Source: Arbacia lixula
Taxonomy: Eukaryota; Echinodermata; Echinoidea; Arbacioida; Arbaciidae
Assembly: GCA_963669155.1 (NCBI GenBank)
Contig: OZ022591.1
Location: 4,370,356 to 4,434,355 of the forward strand
Direction of reading: 5' to 3'
Length of the DNA stretch: 64,000 nucleotides
Below the pieces are notes generated by a model, which searched no databases, was not told the origin of the DNA, and saw only the letters and a program-made list of their open reading frames with translations. Both the position numbers and the translations under genes were made by a program. Below are positions 35,705-45,808 of this stretch, in pieces. Within the stretch, counting starts at the first letter, position 1. Every line of letters begins with the position of its first letter.

Positions 35705-38700
35705 TGATAGAGAGAGGGAGAGGGAGAAAAGGGGGTAAATAGATTGGGGAGAGGGAAAGAGAGATAGAGAGAGGGGGTGGTAGGAGATGTGGATGCGATG
35801 GGGCATGGTGATAGACAGATAGAGGGGGTGGGAGAACGCAAAGACGGTGTTCACCGTGGGAAGAAGGAATGAAAGGTTAAAGAGAATTTGTCTTTGGGAA
35901 GGACAATGTCGAGAAAAGGGAAGGGGGAGATAATTACGAAGGGAGAGGAGAAAACGAAGGCGGAAGAAGATACGTATGTGAAGATGTCTGTACTATTGAG
36001 AGTTGATCTACTGACTGACAAGATAAAAATTAAAGTCTTCTTTGGAGAAGTATCACCATCTCACCTGTGCTTCTACAATTTATTCTTCTCTTCCTACCCA
36101 GGCCCGGCTGATTATAGTGTGCATCTTTTTCCCGTTTCAAATCGGCTGCAGCATCTACATGGGCATCAAGTACAAGCGAGCCAAGAACCTTATCTTCAGA
36201 ACCGTGGGCGCCAATTTGTACCTGCAGGGCCTCTGCGGCAATATGTACCTATTTGTGGACCTCCTCAAGATCGACTTGCAGCTCGAGGTAAGCCAATGAT
36301 TGGATCTGCAGGGTGGGTGAGCGTCGCCGGGATGATGCCGCCCCCCCCCCCCCTCCCGATTTTGACTTCTTCAAGTTTGTTTGCAAAAGGTGTTAGATCC
36401 ACTTTTGACCATTCTGAGAAAATCTACTCTTTTAATTCTCCCATATTGCAATAGTCTTATGTAAAACTAAATTGCCATGATATACTACCCTATCATGGGA
36501 ACATAAAATGTGGAAGAAAAGAAATCTACCTGTCTTCATATTTTTTAAAATATTTTTTCAAAAAAATTACCTTTGTGGATCTAACTCCTTTTGCAAACAA
36601 ACTGAAATGGATCGAGCCCGTTTCGAAAAATAAGTAAACTTTCTTTGCCATTTTTGTTCATTTTTTAATGGGGTTGTCAACTTTTCTTTGGTATCATCTT
36701 AAAGAGCTACTTCAAATGTATACATTAAGATAAAAAAAATCACATTTGATGAAAAATGGATCTAACCCCTCTTGCAAATGAGCTCTTCAAATATCGGATA
36801 CGAACTTGTCATTACGTAACTATCATTTTACTCATTTCCATTTCTATCATTTTCATGATTGTTGAATGTAGATTCTTGTTAATTGGTTAAATCAGATAAA
36901 ATTGGTGTTAATTGAGAAGAAAATATTTACAACGAATCGTCATTGCCATCATCAAAATTGAGATTCCATTGTCTTCCTCCGCATAGACCAGCATGGTCAT
37001 CCTCGTTCTCGACGACGGCATCAACATCACCGGCTTCGAGAAGATCGTGCTCAGTCTCGGCCTCCCCCTCGGTCTCATGTGGAACATCCTGGGTTTCTTA
37101 GCGGTGAGATTCAAACCACTCTCTTCCGGACAAAACGCCATTCTATCTGATTATCGTGTATTTACTGTTAATGATAGGCGTCAGCAACACATAAACGGTT
37201 AGGGTTTGTGACAAAGAAAACACACTAATAGCCTCATTCATAGCTCTAGTTTGTATAATTTGTTGTATTTCTCATTCTTAACTCATAAGCCTATGGAGAA
37301 ATTATAACAGTCGTGTAACCTAGTAGATATGTTCACAATTCACACTAAAGCAATATGCTGACGTCGCTCGCCGCCTGCAGTTTGACGCTGGAAATTTCTC
37401 CCCTTGGCAAAGGAATCCAATTCATCTTAACCCAATTTGTTTAATCTGTGTGTGCCTCATGTGCCTTTGTTCCCACAGGGCTGCAAGGACTCGTCGAGTA
37501 GTAGTTAATATCATTATGTTTGTTCATTTGCTCTTGTCTTCTTGCAGATACGATTTGAAAACCGAATACTAGTGGTGTTGTTCTTAGCAACGGGCTGGAT
37601 CCTTCCTGCGTTCATAACATACAAGTTTATTGATGTAAGTTCGTAACTACCGCCACCTACGACAATGCCTCCACTGCATATATTTGGCTATTGTCCTTAT
37701 TAAACAATGTATTATGCTCATATTTTCCTCTGTAATCAGTTACAATGTAGTAACATTCCGTTAAATATTGAGTACCTAAAAGGTGTCGTTATATGAGCAT
37801 ACTGTCAAAATAGCTGGTTATAAACAAAATCACTCAGGTGAAAGGTTTATTCAGGGATGTGTTATGGAAGGATATGAAACAACTTTCTCAGCATGTGCTT
37901 TTCAGGTGTTTTAACAATAACGAACAGGATTGCGTAGCAACGGTTTCTCAGAGAGAACAAAAGAAATGTAGAGTCTTTTTTCGCTTGTCCAGTTCTGTTG
38001 GATTGCATCAATACTGTTGTGAAGAAAAGATATATCAGTGGACCAAAATAAACAGTTTTTTCTAGTAAAGTATCTCAGCTGCACGCAAATGCACGCAAAC
38101 TCTGTTAATGGAAATAAACAGCTTAAGATATGATTTTGATAATGATCGAATCCCAAATTTGCGCACATCTGCGGAAAGTGCAGAAATTTGTTAATTGTGT
38201 TAGTAAGAATATCATCTTATATCTCCGTTCGTGCATCATTCAACAATTATTTAGAAGAAAACCGAGTACAGGATCTTTAGTGGTGTTGTCCTTAACTTTC
38301 TTGAAAATTGCAAAATAATGTGATAGGAAATACAGCTTCGAGAGACAAAATAGGGAATTAAAGATATTGCTTTTCAAGTAAACTACAGCTAAATGTCGGT
38401 GGCGCGCATGGGACATCAAACATTGGCAGTGATTGTGGAATGCTTTTGACATTCATTAGCACGCTTATAGTATCCATACAGATGTTTGAATATATTGTGC
38501 TCGAGTTGTCCCTCCTTCCTAACACATCCCTGGTTTATTGTCGGGCACCTCCAATTAGAGTTCCCGCTGTCACTATGAACATAGTCTTTTGGTGCGCGAA
38601 CAAAATCTGAAAGGGACCCTTTGAACTTTTGTCCGCGTGGCAAAAGACCATATTCATATTGTGTGATCACCGCTGCTTGCTCTTCCCGCAAACTCTAGAA

Positions 38701-40843
38701 CCCGAGGACTTGACAAATGCTCAAATAGCGTCACGCTAAGATTTTCTATTGGATATTCCGTTTGAAAAAAAAATGGCAGTGCTGCGTCTGTTAGCTCAGT
38801 CGTAGAGCGTCTGGTTGATAACGCGAAGGTCGTGAGTCTAAGCCTCACATAGACCATACGCTATCATTTTTGTTTTACTTTGTTTTTGTTCTTTTGTTAC
38901 TATAGAGTACCAAAGTGTGACATCATTTGAGCAGTATTGTCAAGACAACTGGTTGTAAACAATAAGCCAGTTCGTAGTTGCAATGTGCGCATGAGCAGAT
39001 TATTGCTGGTACAAATGACCTCAGGTCAATCGAACCACTCACAGAGTTAAATGGATGGTCATTAGATGGTCGACCACGTTCATACCCATTATCATGCAGA
39101 TATGAGAACACCTATTCAGCTCTGAGAAGGTAGTGAAAGAACGTTCCACCATGTGCACCTGCTTCTATTGTTTTTATGAAAACGCTGTAAAATGTCTTTA
39201 CATCCATCACCTAACTCTGCTTCAAGAACAAATCCCATTCTGCATTCTCGTAGTATGTGATTCAGTGGATTGCCTGACCATGGTTTAACTACGAACTGGT
39301 TTATATGGGCAGAGAAAACAGCGGTGATCACAACGGGGACTGTAATTGGGAATGCCGGACAATATCGGACCGCTAAACCTCTCACTGGAGTAAGTTTGTT
39401 TAGAGCCAATTGCCTTGACAGCATGCTCAGATGACGACACCATTTCGGTACTCTTATAAAGTTATACGCATAAATTCCCCAGATTCAGCAGCGACGCTCT
39501 ATGGCCTCGTGGCCATTCACTAACTGAATCAAAGTTCTGTTGAATATCTTTCGCTCAGCTCTCCATGCGATGGGAGCAATGGCCGACCAAGGAAGACAAG
39601 TTGCTACCAACCTGTATCATCGTCTGCGGCATCCTGGGCCTCATCATCCGCGTCTTCCTCGTCGTCGTGTGCGTTCACCTCACCATGAACTTCGGCCACG
39701 GGCTCGGGGAGAAAGGTGTGGAAGGGAGTCCCAGAGGGGAATGGGGGGTGGGAAGGTGGAGGGGGACGATGGGGGGGGGGGGGGGGGGGGCTGCTGGGGG
39801 TAGGGGCTGGTGGGGGAGGGGGGTACTGCAATAGGCAGAGTACAATCCTAATTATCATCGTTAGATGAGTTATAGAAAGGTTGAGTCAAAGGACTCTCAA
39901 AATTTGCTATGGTTCTTTGCGGTCGTTTTCGCACATCATTGCAAAAAAAAAAAATATATAGTTTGTACTTTCAATTCTCCATCCCGCTAACACTGTAAGG
40001 GAAGGTCGGCCAATTACAGTGCACCGCGGAGCAACATCCGGGCAGTTTGTACACTCACTTCCGGTCTCATGTACGTGTTCATGTACATGAGACATGTACA
40101 TGTTTATTACACCGGAAGTGGATATGACTGCGAAATAATTGATGTCGCTGTGCGTTGCGTAAGAATTTACCCAATATGCGGTATACACAATTACTGACAA
40201 TTAGGCGAAGGTATGTGAAAACAATAACTTACAGTTTTAAGAATTATATGGAAAGCAGATTATTCAGTTCCGTAAAAAGATGATAAGATCCTTTGGTAGC
40301 CTAGTGTCTTCATGGTTCAAGGTTCATACGGGAGCATGACCTTCAGCAAGAAATTGATTCCATGTTGCTGATCAGATCTCCACCCATGATCAAGTCGATT
40401 ATGACCTGGTAGCTAGGAAGTTAAAAACAATATGAATGAGACATGTGTCTGGGACATGTTGTCACGGGAGAAAGACAATATGACTCCCGTAATATTTGCC
40501 ACCAATATCCCTTAAATCATTTGAATAAACAAATGTGTTTCTTTAATTCTTTCTATACCATAGGTTTATAAAATGTGTAATAAATCAATGGCGTTTTCTT
40601 GGATTGGTATTGAGAGAATAAACATGCGTTCATTTCATTCATCCGACAGTATACGGAGCCCGGAATGAAACAGACGCGACAGACGACCTCACCAGCGAGC
40701 CGGTCCGGCGGCGCTCCCGGGCGAGGTTGCTCCCGACCCGACCCTTCAGCTGGCCGCAGTTCAACCTCAGCTCTAGCAGACGACAAGCACAGCGCTTTCC
40801 GCTAGATCGGATGACGGAAAGGTCGCTGAGCGGCGCTGGCTGA
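28349..40843 (+). CDS. Multi-pass membrane protein, about seven hydrophobic segments (DUF7789-like?), 8 exons
   Basis: Spliced model of 415 residues: 28349-28555, 34773-34932, 35389-35528, 36102-36287, 36987-37103, 37548-37634, 39559-39715 and 40650-40843; GT-AG throughout, phases 0,1,0,0,0,0,1. Seen: an N-terminal cytosolic-type region with two related motifs (TFAEFGLDL, TFADFGVDV), then hydrophobic segments IFLVACLLTILATLGLTA, FTFAILLLINILFCLFYVV, YELFVFAFSMSVIFVYCI, LIIVCIFFPFQIGCSIYMG, VLSLGLPLGLMWNILGFL, ILVVLFLATGWILPAFITY and TCIIVCGILGLIIRVFLVVV, and an Arg/Ser-rich tail. I recall similar proteins grouped as domain of unknown function DUF7789 in invertebrates, but could not check. No transporter or GPCR signature was recognised. 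The first exon is linked only by phase and its acidic motif, across a 6.2-kb intron. Confidence 0.72.
29025..29545. repeat. (AGT)n microsatellite, ~0.5 kb
   Basis: Long AGT/AGA/AGC triplet array in intron 1 of the membrane-protein gene. All six frames read through it as homopolymer-like tracts (Ser, Val, Thr), which are not genes. Confidence 0.97.
29580..34772. other. Intron 1 of membrane-protein gene, remainder
   Basis: No exon recognised. Holds GATAAT-rich sequence at about 31005-31160, a C-run at 32750-32762, a G-rich stretch at 33840-33960, and a TTATCA-type repeat at 34540-34680. Confidence 0.5.
34773..34932 (+). CDS. Membrane protein exon 2
   Basis: Acceptor atcaccag|TACCGG, donor AACATCC|gtaagt. 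Encodes YRKFSKLNREEKIFLVACL and continues through the first hydrophobic segment into the second. Confidence 0.82.
35389..35528 (+). CDS. Membrane protein exon 3
   Basis: Acceptor ttcttgcag|TATTC, donor GAGCTG|gtgggtg. Completes hydrophobic segment 2 (LFCLFYVVNGVLGEHVYEL) and encodes segment 3 (FVFAFSMSVIFVYCITNFL), ending in an acidic loop. Confidence 0.85.
35625..35780. repeat. (GA)n microsatellite
   Basis: GA/GAGG purine tract in intron 3 of the membrane-protein gene, purest at about 35659-35700. Confidence 0.95.
36102..36287 (+). CDS. Membrane protein exon 4
   Basis: Acceptor ctacccag|GCCCGG, donor CTCGAG|gtaagc, 62 codons. Encodes segment 4 (RLIIVCIFFPFQIGCSIYMG), a basic stretch (KYKRAKN) and a second moderately hydrophobic helix (NLYLQGLCGNMYLFVDLLK). 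Confidence 0.87.
36369..36786. mobile_element. Hairpin element with ~32-bp inverted ends
   Basis: TTCAAGTTTGTTTGCAAAAG / GGTGTTAGATCCAC at 36369-36402 is inverted at 36574-36606 (GTGGATCTAACTCC / TTTTGCAAACAAACTGAA). A third partial copy (ATGGATCTAACCCCTCTTGC) lies at 36757-36776. Lies in intron 4 of the membrane-protein gene. Confidence 0.7.
36987..37103 (+). CDS. Membrane protein exon 5
   Basis: Acceptor ccgcatag|ACCAGC, donor TTAGCG|gtgaga, 39 codons. Encodes SMVILVLDDGINITGFEK and then the hydrophobic segment IVLSLGLPLGLMWNILGFLA. Confidence 0.87.
37548..37634 (+). CDS. Membrane protein exon 6
   Basis: Acceptor tcttgcag|ATACG, donor ATTGAT|gtaagt, 29 codons. Encodes RFENRILVVLFLATGWILPA, then FITYKFID. 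Confidence 0.87.
38415..38510 (-). repeat. Dispersed repeat, inverted relative to 49114-49208
   Basis: About 90 bp containing ATATTCAAACATCTGTATG and GCGTGCTAAT on the minus strand match the + strand at 49114-49208 with few differences. Confidence 0.75.
38785..38856 (+). tRNA. Degenerate tRNA-like sequence (pseudo-tRNA or SINE head)
   Basis: CGTCTGTTAGCTCAGTCGTA has a good A box and D arm (GCTC/GAGC). The acceptor arm pairs at six of seven positions with ATAGACC, and the T arm GTGAG/CTCAC is intact. The B box reads GTCTAAGCC instead of the consensus, and the anticodon stem is poorly paired around TTGATAA. Best read as a tRNA-Ile-like relic or SINE head. Confidence 0.35.
39559..39715 (+). CDS. 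Membrane protein exon 7
   Basis: Acceptor tcgctcag|CTCTCC, donor GAGAAAG|gtgtgg, phase 1. Encodes LSMRWEQWPTKEDKLLPTC followed by the last hydrophobic segment (IIVCGILGLIIRVFLVVVCV). The donor is a weak match but the phase to exon 8 is right; the intron just after it is extremely G-rich. Confidence 0.8.
40015..40125. repeat. GCACCGCGGAGCAACAT repeat copy with CACTTCCGGT palindrome
   Basis: Shares GTGCACCGCGGAGCAACAT and CACTTCCGGTCTCATG with 44890-44935 and CACTTCCGGTCTAG with 3360-3373. CACTTCCGGT is inverted at 40111-40120, with CTCATGTAC/GTACATGAG inside, giving a hairpin. Confidence 0.6.
40650..40843 (+). CDS. Membrane protein exon 8 (cytosolic tail and stop)
   Basis: Acceptor atccgacag|TATAC, stop TGA 40841-40843. 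Encodes a hydrophilic tail rich in Arg and Ser (for example EPVRRRSRARLLPTRPFSW). GC content is well above that of the flanking non-coding DNA, and the frame is open to the TGA. Confidence 0.75.
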
Positions 40844-41660
40844 TGCGGGCTCGGAATTCTATATCCGATATATAATCGGGAACTGTTTCACGTCATGCAA
40901 TCATCATCGCATGTACGACCTGTCTATTGTGTGAATCGTTTGGAAGAGTTAAGAATTGCTCATGATTCCAAATTGCACTGCCCTGTGTACTTATTTCAGC
41001 CAGAAAATATAATACTAAACAAATATATTGATATTACGATTTGTGTACGATACATGTAGTAGTATTCTTTAAGAAATATATATAACTCAATGTTTATGTC
41101 CTACAAGCTTGACGTTATTCATTATTTTCTCGTATCTTTTCAAATGTGGCAAAATCCATGCCAAAACACAAACAGTATATACAATCATATGCATTTTGCT
41201 TTCAATATATATTCGCATGTCTATTCATCATTACATTTTGACCGTCACGGTGAGTGAAATATTTTGGAGTTGTAAAAATAGCTGCTTACTTATATCACAT
41301 TACGCAATGAGTAAGCTTTGCAATGATATATTCAATTGCATATCGGCTTACTCTTACACTATGTGTTTGACGTTGGTGCATTTTTTTCTCATGTACTACA
41401 CACCAACTCCGTAAATATGATAAATTGATAGGGCAGAACTGTGTCGCAAAGGGTTAATTTTCACGATGACAAAGCTGATTATCAAGTGACCAACATTTTG
41501 GAAGCTATGGAAAGAAAATGATCATGCCCGGTGTAACAAAACGATTAACAGGTATGACAATGCCAATGTGACAGTGGCTTTATTTGGCTAGTTGCAAGCT
41601 GAGAGCATAGATAAACTTTCAGTTATGGAATACTATACAATAGACAACGACAGGATGAAA
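40844..41660. other. 3' flank of membrane-protein gene
   Basis: AT-rich spacer after the stop codon; presumably 3' untranslated region then intergenic. No further gene recognised. Confidence 0.5.
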
Positions 41661-41666
41661 TAGATA

Positions 41667-42309
41667 CAGTTGAGGCCAAAAATGTACATACACCCATGGA
41701 ATTCAGTGAAATTTTTTCGATTGCCAAACAACATAAAATCTACTATATCTTCAGAAATATAAATACTATCATGGCGAATTTGGTATCAAATGAAAAAGCG
41801 CATTAAGCTCTTTCACTTGATTGGAATGCCGTTGGAATTAAGTTATATTTCAGATGATGTTTTCTTTGAAGAAAAAAAAGTAATATTCGTACCAAATGTA
41901 TCATATTGTTTGTTATTATATTTTCAAACATTGTTTCATAGAAATATATAAATGTCAAATTTATGATTCATGTTACATTTTCTATCATGATATGTCACCA
42001 CTGAACAAAAAAGTGTAATTTGAAATGCTAGTGTTGAGGAGTAACTAGCACATGAAATGTTTGTGTCAAGTTTTTGTTTTTAATTTGTCTAAAATATTAA
42101 GATTTTTTTTTAAGAAATGACACCTAAATATTTCCAGCTCCTGATGACAAAGCAACCTGATGAAGGAGCATGACATATTCATTTGTTTGATATCAAATTC
42201 GTCATGATAGCACAAATATTTTATAACATACAGTACATTTTATGATGTTTGGCAAGTGTCAACTTTTCTTTGAATTTCCTGGGTTTATGTAAACTTCTGG
42301 CCTCAACTG
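41667..42309. mobile_element. Mariner/Tc1-type MITE, 643 bp, TA-flanked
   Basis: Ends CAGTTGAGGCCAAAAATGTA and (reverse complement) CAGTTGAGGCCAGAAGTTTA, each flanked by TA, as in Tc1/mariner elements. Inverted similarity continues inward (TATCATGGCGAATTTGGTAT facing GATATCAAATTCGTCATGAT). No transposase frame, so it is non-autonomous. The ends differ at several positions, so it is not a fresh insertion. Confidence 0.9.
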
Positions 42310-42719
42310 TACATGTGGAAATTTTGATTTATATTCTTATATATATATATTCTTTATAAAGATGCAGCAACATAGCTCCCGCTTCAACCGCCGAGCCTTT
42401 ACAAAAGGTTTTCGCATAGCCGTGACAGTTCGGAATTGGGGGTAATGAAAGATACATTGAGGATGTTACAATGGAACTCATCATCCTAGAAACGTTCGTT
42501 CGTTACCATCCAAAGCGTTATACGCGACTGCATTCATTTACTCAATGTAGTTTTTGGCTTTGATAATTGGCTCACTCGTTTAGTCACTTCAATTCTTTTA
42601 ATTATTCTTGTATCCTTTCATTTAGCAGACAAAATAATATTGGGTAGCCTTAGTTTGCTATTCGTAAGGAACATTATTCCTAAGGGCCACTATTTATGAT
42701 TTGAGAAGAGCATTTTTAT

Positions 42720-43000
42720 CCATAGTACAAAGCAATGGTCGATATTCATAATATAACCTTGAGGTCGTCAATCATAAAGGGTCGATATTCATAGACGTGA
42801 CTCACCAGAATATGTGTGAGTCATATTACAAATTGTGAATATCTAACCATATACTACTATCATGAATACTATCATGTAAGAAACACCTTCTCATGTTCAT
42901 GAAAAATGAATACCGACCCTCAACTTGCACTATGAAAACCGAGGGTTTTTTTATGAATGATGGTCTTCATGCCTTTATGGATAGCGATCCATTGGGAGTT
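42720..43000. repeat. Inverted GTCGATATTCAT / ATGAATACCGAC repeat
   Basis: GGGTCGATATTCATAGACG near 42779 faces ATGAATACCGACCC near 42906, with further short inverted matches such as CATCATG/CATGAT words; probably a degenerate palindromic element. Confidence 0.5.
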
Positions 43001-43013
43001 ACACGTTATGAAT

Positions 43014-43190
43014 AGTAAGTAAATAATCAACGTTGATGAAGGCGATGGGACAAACTATTACTTCCGAGGCGATCTGGATGTAGCTATCTCTCCAAAGCGC
43101 AGCTGAGGAGAGATAGCGTATACATTCAGATCGCCGAGGAAGTGATAGTTCGTCTCATTGCCTGAGACCAAAAGTTGATTATTTGCTTTA
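43014..43190. mobile_element. Compact palindromic element, arms ~75 bp
   Basis: AATAATCAAC, GGCGATGGGACAAACTATTA, GGCGATCTG and CTATCTCTCC on the left are inverted on the right (GGAGAGATAG, CAGATCGCC, ATAGTTCGTCTCATTGCC, GTTGATTATT). The central loop is about 13 bp. Confidence 0.85.
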
Positions 43191-43299
43191 TATACCACAT
43201 CTGAAACCAACTATCTATACAAAAAAGGTGGTTCGCCAACCACGAGTCTCACCTGATTTCGCAATCGATAAACAGATTTTTTTTAATATTCTTTTCAAA

Positions 43300-43640
43300 T
43301 CTTTTGACCGCTAGACGACCTTTGAACCCATCAGCCTCATGAAGAGACACATGTGGCATTAACCAAGAATCATTTGTACCAAGTGTGATCACACTTAATG
43401 CAGTGCACACGACCTCATATCATTTGACCTTTTGACCCCTAGATGTCTTTTGACCTTACCATCCTCATGACGAAACATGTACCAAGTTTGATCGCAATTG
43501 ATGCAGAAATCAAGAAAGGAGAGCAAGTTAACGAAAAACAGACCAACAGACTAACAGACCAACAGACTAACAGACTAACAGGAAAAGTGATCACTAGGTC
43601 CCTACCGAATTTCGTTCAGGCGAGGAAAAAAAATGACAAT
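43300..43640. repeat. Dispersed repeat with ACAGACTAACAGACCA tandem tract
   Basis: CTTTTGACC / CTTTTGACCCCTAGATGTC doublets, ACATGTACCAAGTTTGATCG, then an ACAGACYAAC tandem tract (43538-43581) and a GTCCCTACCGAATTTCGTT end. Same plan as the repeat at 4955-5265 (TGACC words, ATGTACCAAGTTTGA, tandem tract, short end) with a different tandem unit. Confidence 0.6.
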
Positions 43641-44867
43641 TTAACGTACAAAAGCGTTCGGGTCGGTGCGGCTACGTGATCGTACTTTTTGGTTTATTCC
43701 TTGGCACCACTACCTGGTGACAAAATTTGTTGCAGTACGCGATACATTTCTTTCCAGCTGCTTTTTTGCGTTTTAGCGGAAAATCATTGAGCGCCCTAGG
43801 GGAACTCTGGCGGTGTTGCGGCGAAGGCGCAACTTGAATTTCCCTTGATTTACCCAAGCCGCAGGAAATTTAACGGTCGGGTCGGTGCGGCTACCAAGAA
43901 TCTAACGTTAGGCCTATCGTTAGATCTAACCTTAGACCATATTCTGGTCATCGGAGAGGGGAGGGGACTTCTAACAGCATTACTATATATTACAGGATGA
44001 AGTTCACGTATCTGAACCATGTTGTTGTTGTGCTGATGCAGATATAATGGGCCATTTTTCTTGAAACGCGACTATGGTAAACACAAATGTATATAGGCTA
44101 CGTGTACGTGTACGTACGTGTACATACGTACCCACACCCGGCGCAGCGCGGTAGAACCACAAATTTGTAATTACCGCGCACCGCGGAGTTGTCTGCGCCG
44201 AGTTACTGTTAGACAATTGATAGTCCGAGTGTAACGCACTTTTATTTCGCGCGCACTCAAAATATTGGTCACGCGTTAGGACTTTGAGGAGTGAAGAGAT
44301 CAGCGAAACCAAAAAGTACTATCACCTAGAGTGTAACAAACTTTTCTTCTCAGGTGATCAGATGGGCAAAACTACGCTTCATCACGTGATCAACTCTTGA
44401 CCAATCATATAGCAACATTCTTAGGATGTGGAATATAATGGCTCTTATCGATAACGGGCTTGCCCTGGATACGGTTCCTGACACAGAAACTCTCACCGTG
44501 TAATTGGGGTGCGATTGTGCAAAATATTACCTAAATATCGTGCTAAAGATTTGCAGTGCACTGCTTACTGTTTGCATATATTAGTAATGCAAGGGCGAAC
44601 ATTGTTTACAGAAATATATTGAACGAAGAGAGTGATATTTATTTAAACATTGAAGTTGTAGTTTATCTTTGTGTGCGGGTAAGAGATGTGATTATCATGT
44701 GTGCAGATTACCATGCCTATCTGTAGGCATATAGCTTTCAAATAAAGGTTATTTTGCAATTGAAAAGCTGAATTGGTGTGTGTGCTTGACCTGTTCAATG
44801 ATATGTATGCATATGCAAAGTTGTAAGTGATAAAGACAAATAATGCTACAGAACAACAGATGGATAC

Positions 44868-44966
44868 AACATATAGGGAAAAGTCGTCCCATAATCCACC
44901 GTGGAGCAACATTTTGTCTACTTCCGATCTCATACACTAGTACGACTTTTCCCTCTATGCGGTAAA
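44868..44966. mobile_element. Small MITE-like element, GGGAAAAGTCGT termini
   Basis: ATAGGGAAAAGTCGTCCCATA at the left and ACGACTTTTCCCTCTATG at the right are inverted. The core CACCGTGGAGCAACATTTTG and ACTTCCGATCTCAT links it to 40015-40125 and 3285-3426. Confidence 0.75.
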
Positions 44967-44969
44967 CAT

Positions 44970-45808
44970 TTATATAGATAAATTAACCCCCAAGTATCGA
45001 TCGTCTGTTATAGAGTAATAGGAGAAATGTGACGTCGATTAACTTAAGATTGCAAACTACACACGGGCAGATCAAAAGAATGACTTTTGACAATTTCCAA
45101 ATGTAACAAAATTTAATCATTGTTTTTTGTGATAACTTCCCAGAAAAATTATCCTTCTTAACTGCGTGTAGAGTAGGTTATTACACATTTAGATCCTCTC
45201 ATGATATCTGTTTATTATCTAATGAAAACATTCACGATGTCCCTATCATATAAACGCTAGGAATGTGTATTCATTTCAGGCGACGTTACTATAGTACCAC
45301 GATGCCGAATCACGCAAAATGTCGAAAAAAATAACACACTTCTGAATTCGACGAGTCATATGCTGCAAAATGTTCTAACAAAAGTGACAGCATACTGTTA
45401 TTCACCAGTATTTTTCAAAATGTTTTACAAAAATAATGGTTTGTACTTACAGTGGTGCCTAATATGAAGGAGTATCATCTCTAAGCGCTTTACAATATCC
45501 TTACCCTGGACATAGAATGCTTGATAGTCTTCATGATATCTGCACAATCCCAAGGGACAATTTTTATGGCAGCCAATGAGTGGCTCTCATTCCATTTTTG
45601 TCGTGTACCCAGTTATACACGTGGTGGAGAGAAGCATTGTGGATAAAGTATCTTGTTGAAGGAACCAAGTGCCATGCTTGAACATAGGACCTCCAGGTCT
45701 CCTGTCACATTTCACAGCCATTATAGCACGACATCTCCAGGCCTCTTTCATGACAAGTGGTGTCTTCACAGAGCTCCTGACACCCCCGTGTGGAGTTGGG
45801 ATGACCGG
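44970..45808. other. 3' flank of LRR-Ig gene
   Basis: No separate gene recognised. AT-rich; likely holds the 3' untranslated region of the minus-strand receptor gene next to 45808. Confidence 0.5.

Larger units (their letters stand above)
37770..38963. repeat. Direct repeat pair bracketing ~1.1 kb of intron 6
   Basis: 37770-37832 and 38906-38963 share GAGTACC, a GAGCA-TACTGTCAA-like block and CTGGTTRTAAACAA in order. The bracketed segment holds the tRNA-like sequence and an inverted copy of a repeat also present at 49114-49208. Confidence 0.6.

Noticed and set aside
39116..39424. 102-codon minus-strand frame in membrane-protein intron 6
   Set aside because: No family recognised; fragments of it (GCGGTGATCACA, GACAATA) recur inverted near 38560-38680, so it is more likely repeat sequence.
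45587..45769. Minus-strand frame with TWFLQQDT, which resembles a transposase FQQD motif
   Set aside because: Only a few residues match, surrounding residues do not fit a DDE core, and it is directly downstream of the LRR-Ig stop where 3' untranslated sequence is expected.
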